Below are positions 1 through 13,371 of a stretch of 64,000 bases of DNA, piece by piece. Where the stretch lies: the NCBI GenBank assembly GCA_050486285.1, contig JBJHCZ010000008.1:62001-126000 (forward strand), given 5' to 3'. The position numbers and the translations under genes are program-made. This DNA is from JAITWN01 sp050486285 (GTDB lineage Bacteria > Pseudomonadota > Gammaproteobacteria > SZUA-140). Numbering within the stretch: position 1 is the first letter of the stretch; every line of letters starts with the position of its first letter. Under the pieces are notes generated by a model, which was given only the letters and a program-made list of their open reading frames with translations, did no database searches and had not been told where the DNA came from.

Positions 1-18
1 GCCCCCGCCTTCGACGCG

Positions 19-1418
19 GTGCGCATGGGCCGCGTCCGTCGCATCCACCTGGTCGGCATCGGCGGCTCGGGGATGAGCGGCATCGCCGAGGTGCTGTCGA
101 ATCTCGGTTACCGGGTCTCGGGCTCCGACGTCGCCGAGAACGCCGGCGTGCGCCGCCTGCGCGGACTCGGCGTCGAGATCGCGATCGGCCACGCCGCCGC
201 GACCGTCGAGGGTTGCGACGTCGTTGTCCAGTCCTCGGCGATCGGCGAAGACAATCCCGAGATCCGCGCCGCCCACGAGCGCAAGATCCCGGTCGTCGCG
301 CGCGCGGAGATGCTCGCCGAGCTGATGCGCTTCCGTTACGGCATCGCCGTCGCCGGCACCCACGGCAAGACCACGGTGACCAGCCTGGTGACCAGCCTGC
401 TCGCCGAGGGCGGCCTCGATCCGACCTTCGTCATCGGCGGCCGCCTGAACAGCACCGGCGGCAATGCGCGCCTCGGCAGCGGGCGCTACCTGGTCGCCGA
501 GGCCGACGAGAGCGACGCCTCGTTCCTGCGCCTGCAGCCGCTGCTCGCGATCGTCACCAACATCGACGCCGATCATATGGCGACCTATGGCGGCGACTTC
601 GGACGCCTGCGTCACGCCTTCCTCGAATTCCTCCATCACCTGCCGTTCTACGGCCTGGCGGTGGTCTGCATCGACGATCCGGTCATCGGCGGGATGATCC
701 CGGACATCTCGCGGCCGGTCGTCACCTACGGCTTCGACGCGCGCGCCGACCTCCGCGCGCGCGATGTCGTGTTCAGCGGCGCGAGCTCGCGCTTCATCGT
801 CGAGCGGCCCGGCGCGGCACCGCTCGAGGTCCGGCTCAATCTTGCCGGCCGGCACAACGTGCTGAACGCGCTCGCCGCGCTCGCGGTCGCGCAGGAACTC
901 GGCGTGCCCGACGAGGCATCGCGGCGCGCGCTGGCGGCGTTCGCCGGGATCGGGCGGCGCTTCCACAGCTACGGCGAGATCGCGACCGCGGCCGGCGCGG
1001 TGCTGATGATCGATGACTACGGCCATCACCCGCGCGAGATCCAGGCGGTGGTGCAGGCAGTGCGCGACGGCTGGCCGGGGCGGCGCATCGTGCTGGTGTT
1101 CCAGCCCCATCGCTATTCGCGCACCCGCGACCTGTTCGAGGACTTCAGCCAGGTGCTGTCGGAGGTCGACGAGTTGCTGTTGCTCGAGGTCTATGCCGCC
1201 GGAGAGGCGCCCGTCGCGAACGCCGACAGCCGCAGCCTGTGCCGGTCGATCCGCGCCCGCGGGCGGGTCGAACCGCTGTTCGTCGCCGGCGGCGACGAAC
1301 TCGCGAAGGCGCTCGCCGGGCGGCTGCGCGACGGCGACATCCTGCTGACGATGGGCGCCGGCGACATCGGCGCGATCGCGGCGCGGTTGCCGGACGCGCT
1401 GGCCGCAGGAGGCCGGAC

Positions 1419-1422
<4 letters not shown>
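19..1422 (+). CDS. murC: UDP-N-acetylmuramate--L-alanine ligase MurC (5' end may lie outside window)
   Basis: Adds L-alanine to UDP-N-acetylmuramate with ATP, the first step of the cytoplasmic peptide-stem synthesis of peptidoglycan. Visible are the N-terminal glycine-rich nucleotide fold (LVGIGGSGMSGIAEVL), the Mur-ligase P-loop GTHGKTT at about residues 113-119, the EADESDASFL segment and DHMATYGG, and the C-terminal ligase domain with HHPREI and FQPHRYSR. The frame is open to the window edge. A GTG at 19 and an ATG at 25 are both usable, and family members often carry about 15 more residues, so the true start may be upstream. The stop overlaps murB (ATGA). Confidence 0.95.
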
Positions 1423-2364
<942 letters not shown>

Positions 2365-2372
<8 letters not shown>

Positions 2373-3318
2373 GTCCGGCTTCGGCCGCGTCGCGGTGCTG
2401 ATGGGCGGCTGGTCGGCCGAGCGCGAGGTCTCGCTGGTCAGCGGACGCGCCGTCGCCGACGGGTTGCGCCGTCGCGGCGTCGACGCCGTCGCCGTCGATG
2501 TCACTCGCGCGACGGTCCGCGCGGTCATCGATGGCGGTTTCGATCGCGCCTTCATCGCACTGCATGGCCGCGGCGGCGAGGACGGGGTGATCCAGGGCAT
2601 GCTCGAATCGTTCGGCATCCCGTATACCGGCAGCGGCGTGCTCGCCAGCGCGCTGGCGATGGACAAGCTGCGCACCAAGCAGTTGTGGCTCGCGGGCGGC
2701 CTGCCGACGCCGCCGTTCGCGGTGATCGGCGGGCGCGAAGATTTCGCGCGGGTGATCGCGACGGTCGGCCTGCCGCTGTTCGTCAAGCCGGCGTGCGAGG
2801 GATCGAGCCTCGGCATGAGCAAGGTCGAGTCCGCCGATGCGCTGGAGGCGGCGTGGGAGACGGCACGCGGTTTCGACAGCGCGGTATTCGCGGAACGCTG
2901 GATCGACGGCGCCGAATACACCGCCTCGCTGGTCGGCGAGCAGGCGCTGCCGCTGATCCGCATCGAGACGCCGAGGGTGTTCTATGACTACACCGCGAAA
3001 TATCACGCCGACGACACCCGCTATCACTGCCCCTGCGGACTCGAGGCGGCGGAAGAGCAGCGCATCGCCGCGCTGGCGCGCCGGGCCTTCGATGCGCTCG
3101 GTTGCAGCGGCTGGGGCCGCGTCGACTTCATGCGCGACCGTGCCGGCCAGCCCTGGCTGATCGAGGTCAATACCGTGCCCGGCATGACGGATCACAGCCT
3201 GGTGCCGATGGCGGCGCGCGCCGCGGGCATCGGGTTCGATGAACTGGTGTGGCGCATCCTCGCCGGCAGCATCAAGGCCGGCGCAGAGGACGGGGAGGCA
3301 CGGCATGGCCAGGCGTAA
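2365..3318 (+). CDS. ddl: D-alanine--D-alanine ligase Ddl
   Basis: ATP-grasp enzyme that makes D-Ala-D-Ala for the peptidoglycan stem. The N-terminal VLMGGWSAEREVSL, the HGRGGEDGVIQG substrate loop, LFVKPACEGSSLGMSKV, and the C-terminal DFMRDRAGQPWLIEVNTVPGMT metal and ATP-binding region are present. Length is 317 residues, close to DdlB. ATG at 2365 follows a strong GGAGGAGG and overlaps the murB stop. It sits in its usual dcw-cluster position between murB and ftsQ. Confidence 0.95.
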
Positions 3319-4117
3319 GTCGCGCAAGCAGCAGGCCGCGCGCCGCGTCGATCCCGCGGTCGCGCGCGTGCGCCTGTGGCGATGGCTGCCGTTGCCGTTC
3401 GCCGGCGCGCTCGCGGGCGTGGTCGCCTTCGCCTATTCGGAGGGGCATCTGGCGTTGCCGGAAGTCGAGTTTCCGGTCCGGACCCTCAAGGTCGAGTCGC
3501 GCTTCGAGCGCATCGCCGCCGCCGAGGTCGCCGCAGTCGTCGCGCCGGAGGTCACGGGCGGCTTCTTCGCGACCGACCTCGGCACGGTCAAGCAGGCGGT
3601 CGTCGCGCTGCCGTGGGTGCGCGATGCCTCGGTGCGCCGGGTATGGCCCGATGCGCTGCACATCACGGTGTACGAACAGCAGGCGGTCGCGCGCTGGGGC
3701 GACGAGGGCCTGCTGAACGCCGACGGCGAGCTGTTCGTGCCGGCCGCGGCGGACCCGGTCAGCGGACTGCCGCGGCTGGACGGCCCGCCGCGCGCCACGC
3801 AGCAGGTGATGGCGCAGTACCGCCGCCTGGAGGCACGGGTCGCGCCGCTCGACCTGCGCATCGAGCGGCTGGCGATGGATCCGAGGCGTTCGCTCAGGCT
3901 GACGCTCGACAACGGCATCACGCTGGTCCTCGGCCGGCGCGACGCCGAGGAGCAGATCGAGCGCTTTGCGCGCTACTGGCCGGGGGTCATCGCGGCGCGC
4001 GCGCCGGAGATCGCCGAGCTCGATCTGCGCTATCCGACCGGCTTCGCGGTCAAGTGGCAGGAGGCGCCGGCCGCGCACGCAGGCGCCGGCAGGAAGAAAA
4101 CGGGAGACCAGGTATAA
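3305..4117 (+). CDS. ftsQ: Cell division protein FtsQ
   Basis: Bitopic inner-membrane divisome protein that links early and late division proteins through FtsB/FtsL. It has a basic cytoplasmic tail (about 28 residues), one membrane segment (LPLPFAGALAGVVAFAYS), a POTRA domain beginning near LKVESRFERIAAAEV, and the FtsQ domain containing WVRDASVRRVWPDALHITVYEQQAVARW. Length 270. ATG 3305 overlaps the end of ddl and directly abuts ftsA. The assignment rests on position plus the POTRA/FtsQ pattern. Confidence 0.92.
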   Translation: MARRKSRKQQAARRVDPAVARVRLWRWLPLPFAGALAGVVAFAYSEGHLALPEVEFPVRTLKVESRFERIAAAEVAAVVAPEVTGGFFATDLGTVKQAVVALPWVRDASVRRVWPDALHITVYEQQAVARWGDEGLLNADGELFVPAAADPVSGLPRLDGPPRATQQVMAQYRRLEARVAPLDLRIERLAMDPRRSLRLTLDNGITLVLGRRDAEEQIERFARYWPGVIAARAPEIAELDLRYPTGFAVKWQEAPAAHAGAGRKKTGDQV

Positions 4118-5356
4118 ATGCCGAAGAAAGACGAAAAAGATCTGATCGTCGGCCTCGACATCGGCACCTCGAAGGTCGTGGCGATCGTCGGCGAGATCAC
4201 CGAGAACGACGAAATCGAGATCATCGGTATCGGCTCGCATCCGTCGCGCGGCCTCAAGAAGGGCGTCGTCGTCAACATCGAGTCGACGATCCAGTCGATC
4301 CAGCGCGCGGTCGAGGAGGCCGAACTGATGGCCGGCTGCGAGATCCACTCGGTCTATGCCGGCATCGCCGGCAGTCATATCCGCAGCATCAATTCGCACG
4401 GCATCGTCGCGATCCGCGATGAGGAGGTCACGCCGGGCGACGTCGAGCGCGTCATCGACGCGGCGCGCGCGGTCGCGATCCCCGCCGACCAGAAGATGCT
4501 TCATGTGTTGCCGCAGGAGTTCATCATCGACAACCAGGAAGGGATCATGGAGCCGGTCGGCATGTCCGGCGTGCGCCTCGAGGCCAAGGTCCACATCGTC
4601 ACCGGCGCGGTCAGCGCCGCGCAGAACATCATCAAGTGCGTGCGCCGCTGCGGGCTCGAGGTCGACGACATCATCCTCGAGCAACTGGCGTCGAGCTACT
4701 CGGTACTGACCGAGGACGAGAAGGCGCTCGGCGTCTGTCTCGTCGATATCGGCGGCGGCACCACCGACATCGCGGTGTTCACCGACGGTTCGATCCGCCA
4801 TACCGCCGTGATCCCGATCGCCGGAGACCAGGTCACCAACGACATCGCGGTCGCGCTGCGCACGCCGACCCAGTATGCCGAGGAGATCAAGCTCAAGTTC
4901 GGCTGCGCGCTGACCCAGATCGCGAGTCCGAACGAGACCATCGAGGTGCCCGGCGTCGGCGACCGCAAGCCGCGCCGGCTCGCGCGCCAGACGCTCGCCG
5001 AGGTCGTCGAGCCGCGCTACGACGAGCTGTTCACGCTGATCCAGGCCGAGCTCAGGCGCTCGGGCTTCGAGGACCTGATCGCGTCCGGGATCGTGCTGAC
5101 CGGCGGCAGCTCGAAGATGGAAGGCGTCGTCGACCTCGCGGAAGAGGTCTTTCACATGCCGGTCAGGCTCGGCATGCCGCATGACGTGCGCGGCCTCGCG
5201 GACGTGGTGCGCAATCCGATCCATGCGACCGGCGTCGGTCTGCTGATCTACGGTCACCAGCAGCGTTTTTCGAAACAGCGTCCCGCGCTGCGCGGCGGCA
5301 AGGGCGTCAAGGGTATCTGGGCCAGGATGAAGGGCTGGTTCCAGGGCAATTTCTGA
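4118..5356 (+). CDS. ftsA: Cell division protein FtsA
   Basis: Actin-like ATPase that tethers FtsZ filaments to the membrane. Seen are the phosphate-1 motif IVGLDIGTSKVVAIVGE near residue 10, the SHTAGI-like 1C subdomain, phosphate-2 VDIGGGTTDIAVF near residue 208, and the adenosine motif GIVLTGGSSKMEG near residue 325. The C-terminus GIWARMKGWFQGNF is the amphipathic membrane-targeting helix. Length 412. It starts immediately after the ftsQ stop and is 29 bases from ftsZ. Confidence 0.97.
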   Translation: MPKKDEKDLIVGLDIGTSKVVAIVGEITENDEIEIIGIGSHPSRGLKKGVVVNIESTIQSIQRAVEEAELMAGCEIHSVYAGIAGSHIRSINSHGIVAIRDEEVTPGDVERVIDAARAVAIPADQKMLHVLPQEFIIDNQEGIMEPVGMSGVRLEAKVHIVTGAVSAAQNIIKCVRRCGLEVDDIILEQLASSYSVLTEDEKALGVCLVDIGGGTTDIAVFTDGSIRHTAVIPIAGDQVTNDIAVALRTPTQYAEEIKLKFGCALTQIASPNETIEVPGVGDRKPRRLARQTLAEVVEPRYDELFTLIQAELRRSGFEDLIASGIVLTGGSSKMEGVVDLAEEVFHMPVRLGMPHDVRGLADVVRNPIHATGVGLLIYGHQQRFSKQRPALRGGKGVKGIWARMKGWFQGNF

Positions 5357-5385
5357 AAATTTCAATCAACCAGGAGGTAAGGGCA

Positions 5386-6540
5386 ATGTTCGAATTGATG
5401 GATTCCTACAGCCAGAACGCGGTCATCAAGGTCATCGGCGTCGGCGGCGGCGGCGGTAATGCCGTCGAGCACATGGTGTTGGCGAACATCGACGGCGTCG
5501 ATTTCATCTGCGCGAACACCGATGCGCAGGCGCTCAAAAGCTCGTCGGCGCGTATCACGCTGCAACTCGGCGCGAATATCACCAAGGGCCTCGGCGCCGG
5601 CGCCAACCCCGACGTCGGCCGCCAGGCCGCGCTCGAGGACCGCGAGCGCATCACCGAGGTCCTCGAAGGCGCCGACATGGTGTTCATCACCGCCGGCATG
5701 GGCGGCGGCACCGGCACCGGCGGCGTCCCGGTCGTGGCCCAGGTGGCCCGCGATCTCGGCATCCTGACCGTCGCGGTGGTGACCCGGCCGTTCCCGTTCG
5801 AGGGCAAAAAGCGCGCCCAGATCGCCGACGACGGCATCCGCGAGCTGTCCCAGTACGTCGATTCGCTGATCACGATCCCGAACGAAAAGCTCCTGTCGGT
5901 GCTCGGCAAGCAGGTGACGCTGCTCGACGCCTTCCGGGCCGCGAACAACGTCCTCCTCGGCGCCGTCCAGGGCATCGCCGAGCTGATCACCCGCCCCGGG
6001 CTGATCAACGTCGACTTTGCCGATGTGCGCACCGTGATGTCGGAGATGGGGATGGCGATGATGGGCACCGGCCACGCCCGCGGCGAGAACCGCGCCCGTG
6101 ACGCCGCCGAGGCCGCGATCGCGAGCCCGCTGCTCGAGGACGTCGACCTCCAGGGCGCCGGCGGGATCCTCGTCAACGTCACCGCCGGGCTCGACATGTC
6201 GATCGGCGAATTCGAGGAAGTCGGCAATACAATCAAGGAGTTCGCGTCTGAGAACGCGACCGTCGTCGTGGGCACGGTGATCGATCCGGAGATGGGCGAT
6301 GAGCTGCGCGTGACCGTCGTCGCGACCGGTCTCGGCCGCGACGCGCGGGCCGCTGCGCAGCCGGTCCAGGAGGCCACGGTCAAGCTGGTGCGCAAGAATA
6401 CCGGCGAAATCGACTACCAGCGTCTGGAAAAGCCGACAGTTTTCCGCAATAACCCGGCCGAGGAGCTGGCCGCGCTGCGCGATGGGACCAATATGGACCA
6501 CTACGACATCCCGGCATTTCTGCGCCGACAGGCCGACTGA
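5386..6540 (+). CDS. ftsZ: Cell division protein FtsZ
   Basis: Tubulin-like GTPase forming the Z ring. The tubulin signature GGGTGTGG lies near residue 107, the GVGGGGGNAVEHM nucleotide loop near residue 20, and the T7 synergy region NVDFADVRTVMSEMG near residue 208 with the catalytic aspartates. A linker leads to the C-terminal peptide DIPAFLRRQAD, which binds FtsA and ZipA. Length 384. ATG 5386 has the strong site AGGAGGTAA six bases upstream. Confidence 0.98.
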   Translation: MFELMDSYSQNAVIKVIGVGGGGGNAVEHMVLANIDGVDFICANTDAQALKSSSARITLQLGANITKGLGAGANPDVGRQAALEDRERITEVLEGADMVFITAGMGGGTGTGGVPVVAQVARDLGILTVAVVTRPFPFEGKKRAQIADDGIRELSQYVDSLITIPNEKLLSVLGKQVTLLDAFRAANNVLLGAVQGIAELITRPGLINVDFADVRTVMSEMGMAMMGTGHARGENRARDAAEAAIASPLLEDVDLQGAGGILVNVTAGLDMSIGEFEEVGNTIKEFASENATVVVGTVIDPEMGDELRVTVVATGLGRDARAAAQPVQEATVKLVRKNTGEIDYQRLEKPTVFRNNPAEELAALRDGTNMDHYDIPAFLRRQAD

Positions 6541-6710
6541 ATTAATTCTTTGCGCAAAAATGAGAACGGGTTATTGTAAAAACCGGAACTATTGACGATA
6601 ACCCGGCATGCCCCCCCGCTAAGGTGGGCGAGCCGGGGTGGCTGTGTTAACATGGCACCCTTTTTCCCGCTTCATGCGGGCGCAGACCGGAGATGACGGG
6701 ACAGGGACTG
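6541..6710 (+). promoter_or_regulatory. ftsZ-lpxC intergenic leader
   Basis: This 170-base AT-richer gap separates the division operon from lpxC. A possible promoter reads TTGCGC, a 16-base spacer and TATTGT just after the ftsZ stop. A short hairpin CCCGC-TTCAT-GCGGG follows a T run at about 6661-6681, just before lpxC. No clear terminator is visible, so some read-through from ftsZ is likely. The promoter is a weak match only. Confidence 0.3.
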
Positions 6711-7619
6711 ATGATCAGACAGCGTACCTTGAAGAATGTGATCCGGGCCACCGGAGTCGGACTGCACACCGGCAAGAAGATCTACCTGACGCTGCGTCCG
6801 GCCGCTGTCGATACAGGCATCGTCTTTCGTCGCACCGATCTCGACACGCCGGTCGACATCCGCGCCAGCGCCGAGAACGTCGGCGACACCACGCTGTCGA
6901 CGACGCTCGTCAGCGGCGACGTCCGCATCTCGACGGTCGAGCACCTGCTGTCCGCCTTCGCCGGCCTCGGCATCGACAACGCCTGGGTCGACCTCAGCGC
7001 CGCCGAGGTGCCGATCATGGACGGCAGCGCGGGTCCGTTCGTCTTCCTGATCCAGTCGGCGGGCATCGAGGAGCAGGATGCGCCGAAGCATTTCATTCGC
7101 ATCAAGCAGCCGGTCGTCGTCGAGGACAATGAAAAGTGGGCGCGTTTCGATCCGTTCGAGGGCTTCAAGGTCTCGTTCGCGATCGACTTCGATCATCCCG
7201 CGTTCCGCAACCATACCAAGCAGGCGACCATCGATTTCTCGACGACTTCCTTCGTCAAGGAAATCAGCCGCGCGCGCACCTTCGGATTCCTGCGTGACTA
7301 CGAGCGCCTGCGCGAGATGAATCTCGTGCTCGGCGGCAACCTGAACAACGCGGTCGTCGTCGACGAGTATCGCGTGCTGAACGAGGACGGTCTTCGTTAC
7401 GAGGACGAGTTCGTCAAGCACAAGGTGCTCGATGCGATCGGCGATCTCTACCTGCTCGGCCACAGCCTGATCGGCGCCTTCAGCGGCTACAAGTCCGGCC
7501 ATGCCCTCAACAACCGGCTGTTGCGCGCGCTGCTCGCGAACGAGGAGGCGTGGGAGCTGGTGTCGTTTTCGGATCGGGACCAGATCCCGATCTCCTATAT
7601 GCAGGCGGTCACGGCCTGA
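6711..7619 (+). CDS. lpxC: UDP-3-O-acyl-N-acetylglucosamine deacetylase LpxC
   Basis: Zinc amidase for the committed step of lipid A synthesis in the cytoplasm. The N-terminus MIRQRTLKNVIRATGVGLHTG is typical. Zinc ligands are visible in TVEHLLSA (histidine near residue 79) and KHKVLDAIGDL (histidine and aspartate), and the catalytic histidine is in GYKSGHALNN. Length 302. The ATG at 6711 was preferred over an in-frame ATG six codons upstream by alignment to the family start. The usual neighbours ftsZ and secA flank it. Confidence 0.97.
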   Translation: MIRQRTLKNVIRATGVGLHTGKKIYLTLRPAAVDTGIVFRRTDLDTPVDIRASAENVGDTTLSTTLVSGDVRISTVEHLLSAFAGLGIDNAWVDLSAAEVPIMDGSAGPFVFLIQSAGIEEQDAPKHFIRIKQPVVVEDNEKWARFDPFEGFKVSFAIDFDHPAFRNHTKQATIDFSTTSFVKEISRARTFGFLRDYERLREMNLVLGGNLNNAVVVDEYRVLNEDGLRYEDEFVKHKVLDAIGDLYLLGHSLIGAFSGYKSGHALNNRLLRALLANEEAWELVSFSDRDQIPISYMQAVTA

Positions 7620-7685
7620 TCTTCTCGCGAGCCGGGCGCATCGCGCATCCGGCCGCGCCGCTGACGCCTCCCTCGAGACAGTCGC

Positions 7686-8156
7686 TCAGCGCGCCTGCTC
7701 AGCCCGGCGTGCGAGCCGGAGCAGGGCCTCTCGCAGGCCCGGATCGGACAAGGTCGAAGCCGTCGCGCGCAACTGCGCCGCGGCCGATGGCGGCAGGACC
7801 CGCGCCGGCGGCGCCGGCGGGGGCTGCGGCGGGATCGCCGATTCGGGCGCGATCCTGAACCTGATCTCGCGCAGGCCGGCGAATTCGGGTTGCGCGCGCA
7901 GCGCCGCCAGCAGGCGCGGACGCTCGAGCCGCAAGCGCGTCAGCCAGGCCGGCGCATCGACATGCAGCACCAGCGCGCCATCGTCGAGCGCGGCGATGCG
8001 GCAGTGGCGGTCGAGCGGCGCCGGCAGCAGCGCGCCGATGCGCGCGACGGCCCGTTCGAGCGTTGCCTGGCGCTGGCGCAGCGCGCCGAGCGCGCCACGA
8101 TCGCCGGACAGGATCTTGTGCACGGATTTTGCAGTGATTTTGGCCGATGACTTCAT
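7686..8156 (-). CDS. dciA: DciA-family (DUF721) replicative helicase loader
   Basis: DciA proteins replace DnaC in loading the DnaB helicase at replication initiation in most bacteria. The protein of 156 residues has the DUF721 pattern: LGALRQRQATLERAVARIGALLPAPLDRHCRIAALDDGALVLHVDAPAWLTRLRLERP, with the conserved AW-RLR segment near residue 75. The C-terminal half is Pro/Ala-rich and probably disordered, with a terminal helix. The start is the ATG giving MKSSAKITAK. The gene is convergent with lpxC and divergent from the M23 gene, the same location as in Pseudomonas. Confidence 0.85.
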   Translation of the reverse strand: MKSSAKITAKSVHKILSGDRGALGALRQRQATLERAVARIGALLPAPLDRHCRIAALDDGALVLHVDAPAWLTRLRLERPRLLAALRAQPEFAGLREIRFRIAPESAIPPQPPPAPPARVLPPSAAAQLRATASTLSDPGLREALLRLARRAEQAR

Positions 8157-8207
8157 GATGACGATGACAACCGCCTGGCCCGCGCCGGGCCGATACGATC
8201 CAGCATA

Positions 8208-9131
8208 ATGAACATTATCGTCTATACCAAGCGCTCGCGCGCGCCCGGTTCGTTCCAGCTCAGGGGCTGGCAGCTGGGTCTGCTGCTGTTCGCGCTCATC
8301 GTCGCGCTGCCCGGCGGCGCGCTGTGGGTCGGTACGCTGATGGGCGAGCACCAGGTGCGCAACCACCTGTTGCCCGGCGAATGGAAGCAGGAAATGGAGC
8401 AGAACCGCGTCGAGATCGCGCAGGCCACGCGCAAGGCCCGCGACGAGATGACCGCGCTGCAACTGCGCCTCGCCCAGCTGCAGGCACAGGCGATCAGGCT
8501 CAACGCGCTCGGCCAGCGCCTGGTCGAGATCGGCAAGCTCGACGAGGGTGAGTTCGACTTCACCCAGCCGCCCGGTCTCGGCGGCCCGCAAGGCGATGCC
8601 GCGCTGGAGCACGATCTCGAGATGCCGGATTTCATCCGCTCGCTCGACCGCCTCGCATTTGAACTCGATGATCGCGAACAGCGTCTGCTCGCGCTCGAGT
8701 CCTTCTTCATGAACCGCAATCTCGTCCTCGACGTCGTCCCGGCCGGGCGCCCCGTGCGCAGCGGCTGGATGTCATCCGGCTTCGGCGCCCGCACCGATCC
8801 GTTCTCAGGCTCGCGCGAATATCACCGCGGACTCGACTTCGCGGGTCGCGAAGGCACCGAGATCCATGCCGTCGCCGCCGGCGTCGTGACCTGGTCCGGA
8901 GATCGCTATACCTTTGGCAACATGGTGGAAATCAACCATGGCAACGGGTATATTACCCGCTACGCCCATAACAAGAAGAACCTGGTCAAGGTCGGCGACG
9001 TCGTCGAGCGGGGGCAGGTGATTGCGCTGATGGGCTCGACCGGACGGTCGACGGCGCCGCATGTCCATTTCGAGGTGATCAAGAACGGCCGCACCGTAGA
9101 TCCCCTGAGATACATCCGCGCTGCACGATAA
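8208..9131 (+). CDS. M23-family (LytM-type) peptidoglycan endopeptidase, membrane anchored
   Basis: Predicted periplasmic murein endopeptidase or an EnvC/NlpD-like factor. One membrane segment (LGLLLFALIVALPGGALWVG, about residues 25-45) is followed by a coiled-coil-like stretch (about 60-115) rich in Q, E and R. The C-terminal LytM domain keeps the zinc set: H in YHRGLDF, D in the same motif, and HVHFEV near the end. An active peptidase is therefore likely. Length 307. It lies 56 bases upstream of secA, as in Pseudomonas genomes. Confidence 0.88.
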   Translation: MNIIVYTKRSRAPGSFQLRGWQLGLLLFALIVALPGGALWVGTLMGEHQVRNHLLPGEWKQEMEQNRVEIAQATRKARDEMTALQLRLAQLQAQAIRLNALGQRLVEIGKLDEGEFDFTQPPGLGGPQGDAALEHDLEMPDFIRSLDRLAFELDDREQRLLALESFFMNRNLVLDVVPAGRPVRSGWMSSGFGARTDPFSGSREYHRGLDFAGREGTEIHAVAAGVVTWSGDRYTFGNMVEINHGNGYITRYAHNKKNLVKVGDVVERGQVIALMGSTGRSTAPHVHFEVIKNGRTVDPLRYIRAAR

Positions 9132-9132
9132 C

Positions 9133-9162
9133 GGTTGACCACGTGTCAACCCTTGTTTTTTT
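9133..9162 (+). terminator. Rho-independent terminator or attenuator before secA
   Basis: GGTTGAC-CACGT-GTCAACC forms a perfect 7-base stem and is followed by CTTGTTTTTTT. It begins two bases after the M23 stop codon and ends 24 bases before secA. It may end the M23 transcript or attenuate transcription into secA. Confidence 0.7.
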
Positions 9163-9186
9163 CTCACCTTCGCCCATTTATATCTG

Positions 9187-11919
<2,733 letters not shown>

Positions 11920-11932
11920 GCGCGATATTGCT

Positions 11933-13156
11933 ATGGCCGTCGGTCTGAGCGCGGAGCTTCCCGTCCTCCACGAAGTCCCCGGTATCCGCATCGGCGCGGT
12001 CGCGGCCGGCATCCGCAAGCAGGATCGCCTCGACCTCGTGCTGTTCGAGGCCGCGCCGGGCAGCGCCTGCGCCGCGGTCTTCACCCGCAATGCCTTCTGC
12101 GCCGCGCCGGTGATCCTCGCGCGCCGTCATCTCGAACGGACCGCGCCCCGTTACCTGCTGATCAATGCCGGCAACGCCAATGCCGGCACCGGCGATCCCG
12201 GCCTGCGCGCCGCGGAGGAATGTTGCGCGCTGGTCGCCGCGCTCGGCGGCTGCGATCCCGACTCGGTACTGCCGTTCTCGACCGGCGTCATCGGCGAGCC
12301 GCTGCCGGTGGCGCGCATCGAGGCCGCGGCGGGCCGGCTGATGAAGTCGCTCGACGCCAACGGCTGGACCCAGGCCGCGCGCGGCATCATGACGACCGAT
12401 ACGGTGCCGAAGGCGGTGTCGACGCGCTTTCGTCTCGGCGACGCGACCATCACGCTGAACGGCATCGCCAAGGGCGCCGGCATGATTCATCCCGACATGG
12501 CGACGATGCTCGCCTTCCTCGCCACCGATGCGCGCGTCGCGCCGACCTTGCTGCAGCGTTGTCTCGCCGACGCCGTCGATGACAGCTTCAACGCGATCAC
12601 GATCGACGGCGACACCTCGACCAACGACGCCTGCGTGCTGCTCGCGAGCGGCGCGGCGGCGATGCCGGCCATCGAGTCGGAACGCGACCCGCGCTGGCCG
12701 GCGTTCCGCGCCGCAGTGCGCGAGGCCTGCGCCGCGCTCGCGCAGATGGTGATCCGCGACGGCGAGGGCGCGACGCGCTTCATCACGGTCGAGGTCGAGG
12801 GCGGACGCGACCGCGCCGAGTGCCGCAAGGTCGCCTACGCGGTCGCGCTGTCGCCGCTGGTCAAGACCGCGTTCTTCGCCGGCGATCCGAACTGGGGACG
12901 CATCCTCGCCGCGGTCGGCCGCGCCGGGCTTGAGGGGCTCGACGTCGGCAAGGTATCGATCCGGCTCGACGATGTCTGCATCGTGCGCGACGGCGCGCGC
13001 GCCGCCGACTATACCGAGGAGCGGGGACAGACGGTGATGCGGCAGGCGGAGATCACGATCCGGATCGCGCTCGGACGCGGCGAGGCCGCGGCGCGCGTGT
13101 GGACGACCGACTTGTCCTACGACTACGTGAAGATCAACGCCGAATACCGGACCTGA
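11933..13156 (+). CDS. argJ: Bifunctional glutamate N-acetyltransferase / ornithine acetyltransferase ArgJ
   Basis: Transfers acetyl groups between N-acetylornithine and glutamate in cyclic arginine synthesis. The autocatalytic cleavage site is visible in KGAGMIHPDMATMLAF, where the threonine of ATML becomes the nucleophile of the beta chain. TTDT and NAGNANAGTG motifs are also present, and the C-terminus is the typical NAEYRT. Length 407. ATG 11933 lies 13 bases after the secA stop, so co-transcription with secA is likely. argB is in the same window (17894). Confidence 0.95.
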   Translation: MAVGLSAELPVLHEVPGIRIGAVAAGIRKQDRLDLVLFEAAPGSACAAVFTRNAFCAAPVILARRHLERTAPRYLLINAGNANAGTGDPGLRAAEECCALVAALGGCDPDSVLPFSTGVIGEPLPVARIEAAAGRLMKSLDANGWTQAARGIMTTDTVPKAVSTRFRLGDATITLNGIAKGAGMIHPDMATMLAFLATDARVAPTLLQRCLADAVDDSFNAITIDGDTSTNDACVLLASGAAAMPAIESERDPRWPAFRAAVREACAALAQMVIRDGEGATRFITVEVEGGRDRAECRKVAYAVALSPLVKTAFFAGDPNWGRILAAVGRAGLEGLDVGKVSIRLDDVCIVRDGARAADYTEERGQTVMRQAEITIRIALGRGEAAARVWTTDLSYDYVKINAEYRT

Positions 13157-13173
13157 AGGCGGGAGGGCAGGCA

Positions 13174-13203
13174 ACAAAAAACCCGCCGCGGCGGGTTTTT
13201 TGT
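13174..13203. terminator. Bidirectional intrinsic terminator between argJ and rpmG
   Basis: A perfect palindrome CCCGCCGCGGCGGG at 13182-13195 is flanked by six As on the left and six Ts on the right, so it can terminate both argJ (plus) and rpmBG (minus). It ends directly at the rpmG stop codon. Confidence 0.9.
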
Positions 13204-13359
13204 TTACTTGATCTTGGCTTCCTTGTACATCACGTGCTTGCGCACGACCGGGTCGTACTTCTTGATCTCGAACTTGTCCGGCATCGTCCGCTTGTTCTTG
13301 TTGGTGGTGTAGAAGTGTCCCGTCCCGGCGGAAGAGACCAGCTTGATCTTGTCGCGCAT
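13204..13359 (-). CDS. rpmG: 50S ribosomal protein bL33
   Basis: The 51-residue basic protein starts MRDKIKLVSSAGTGHFYTT and ends YKEAKIK, the standard bL33 sequence of proteobacteria. It has no cysteine pairs, so this is the zinc-independent form. It lies 12 bases downstream of rpmB, its usual operon partner. Confidence 0.97.
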   Translation of the reverse strand: MRDKIKLVSSAGTGHFYTTNKNKRTMPDKFEIKKYDPVVRKHVMYKEAKIK

Positions 13360-13371
13360 GATCGGGGCTCC

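Noticed and set aside
9132..9186. SecM-type arrest leader upstream of secA
   Set aside because: The upstream gene is an M23 peptidase with no arrest peptide at its end, and the hairpin has a normal terminator T run.
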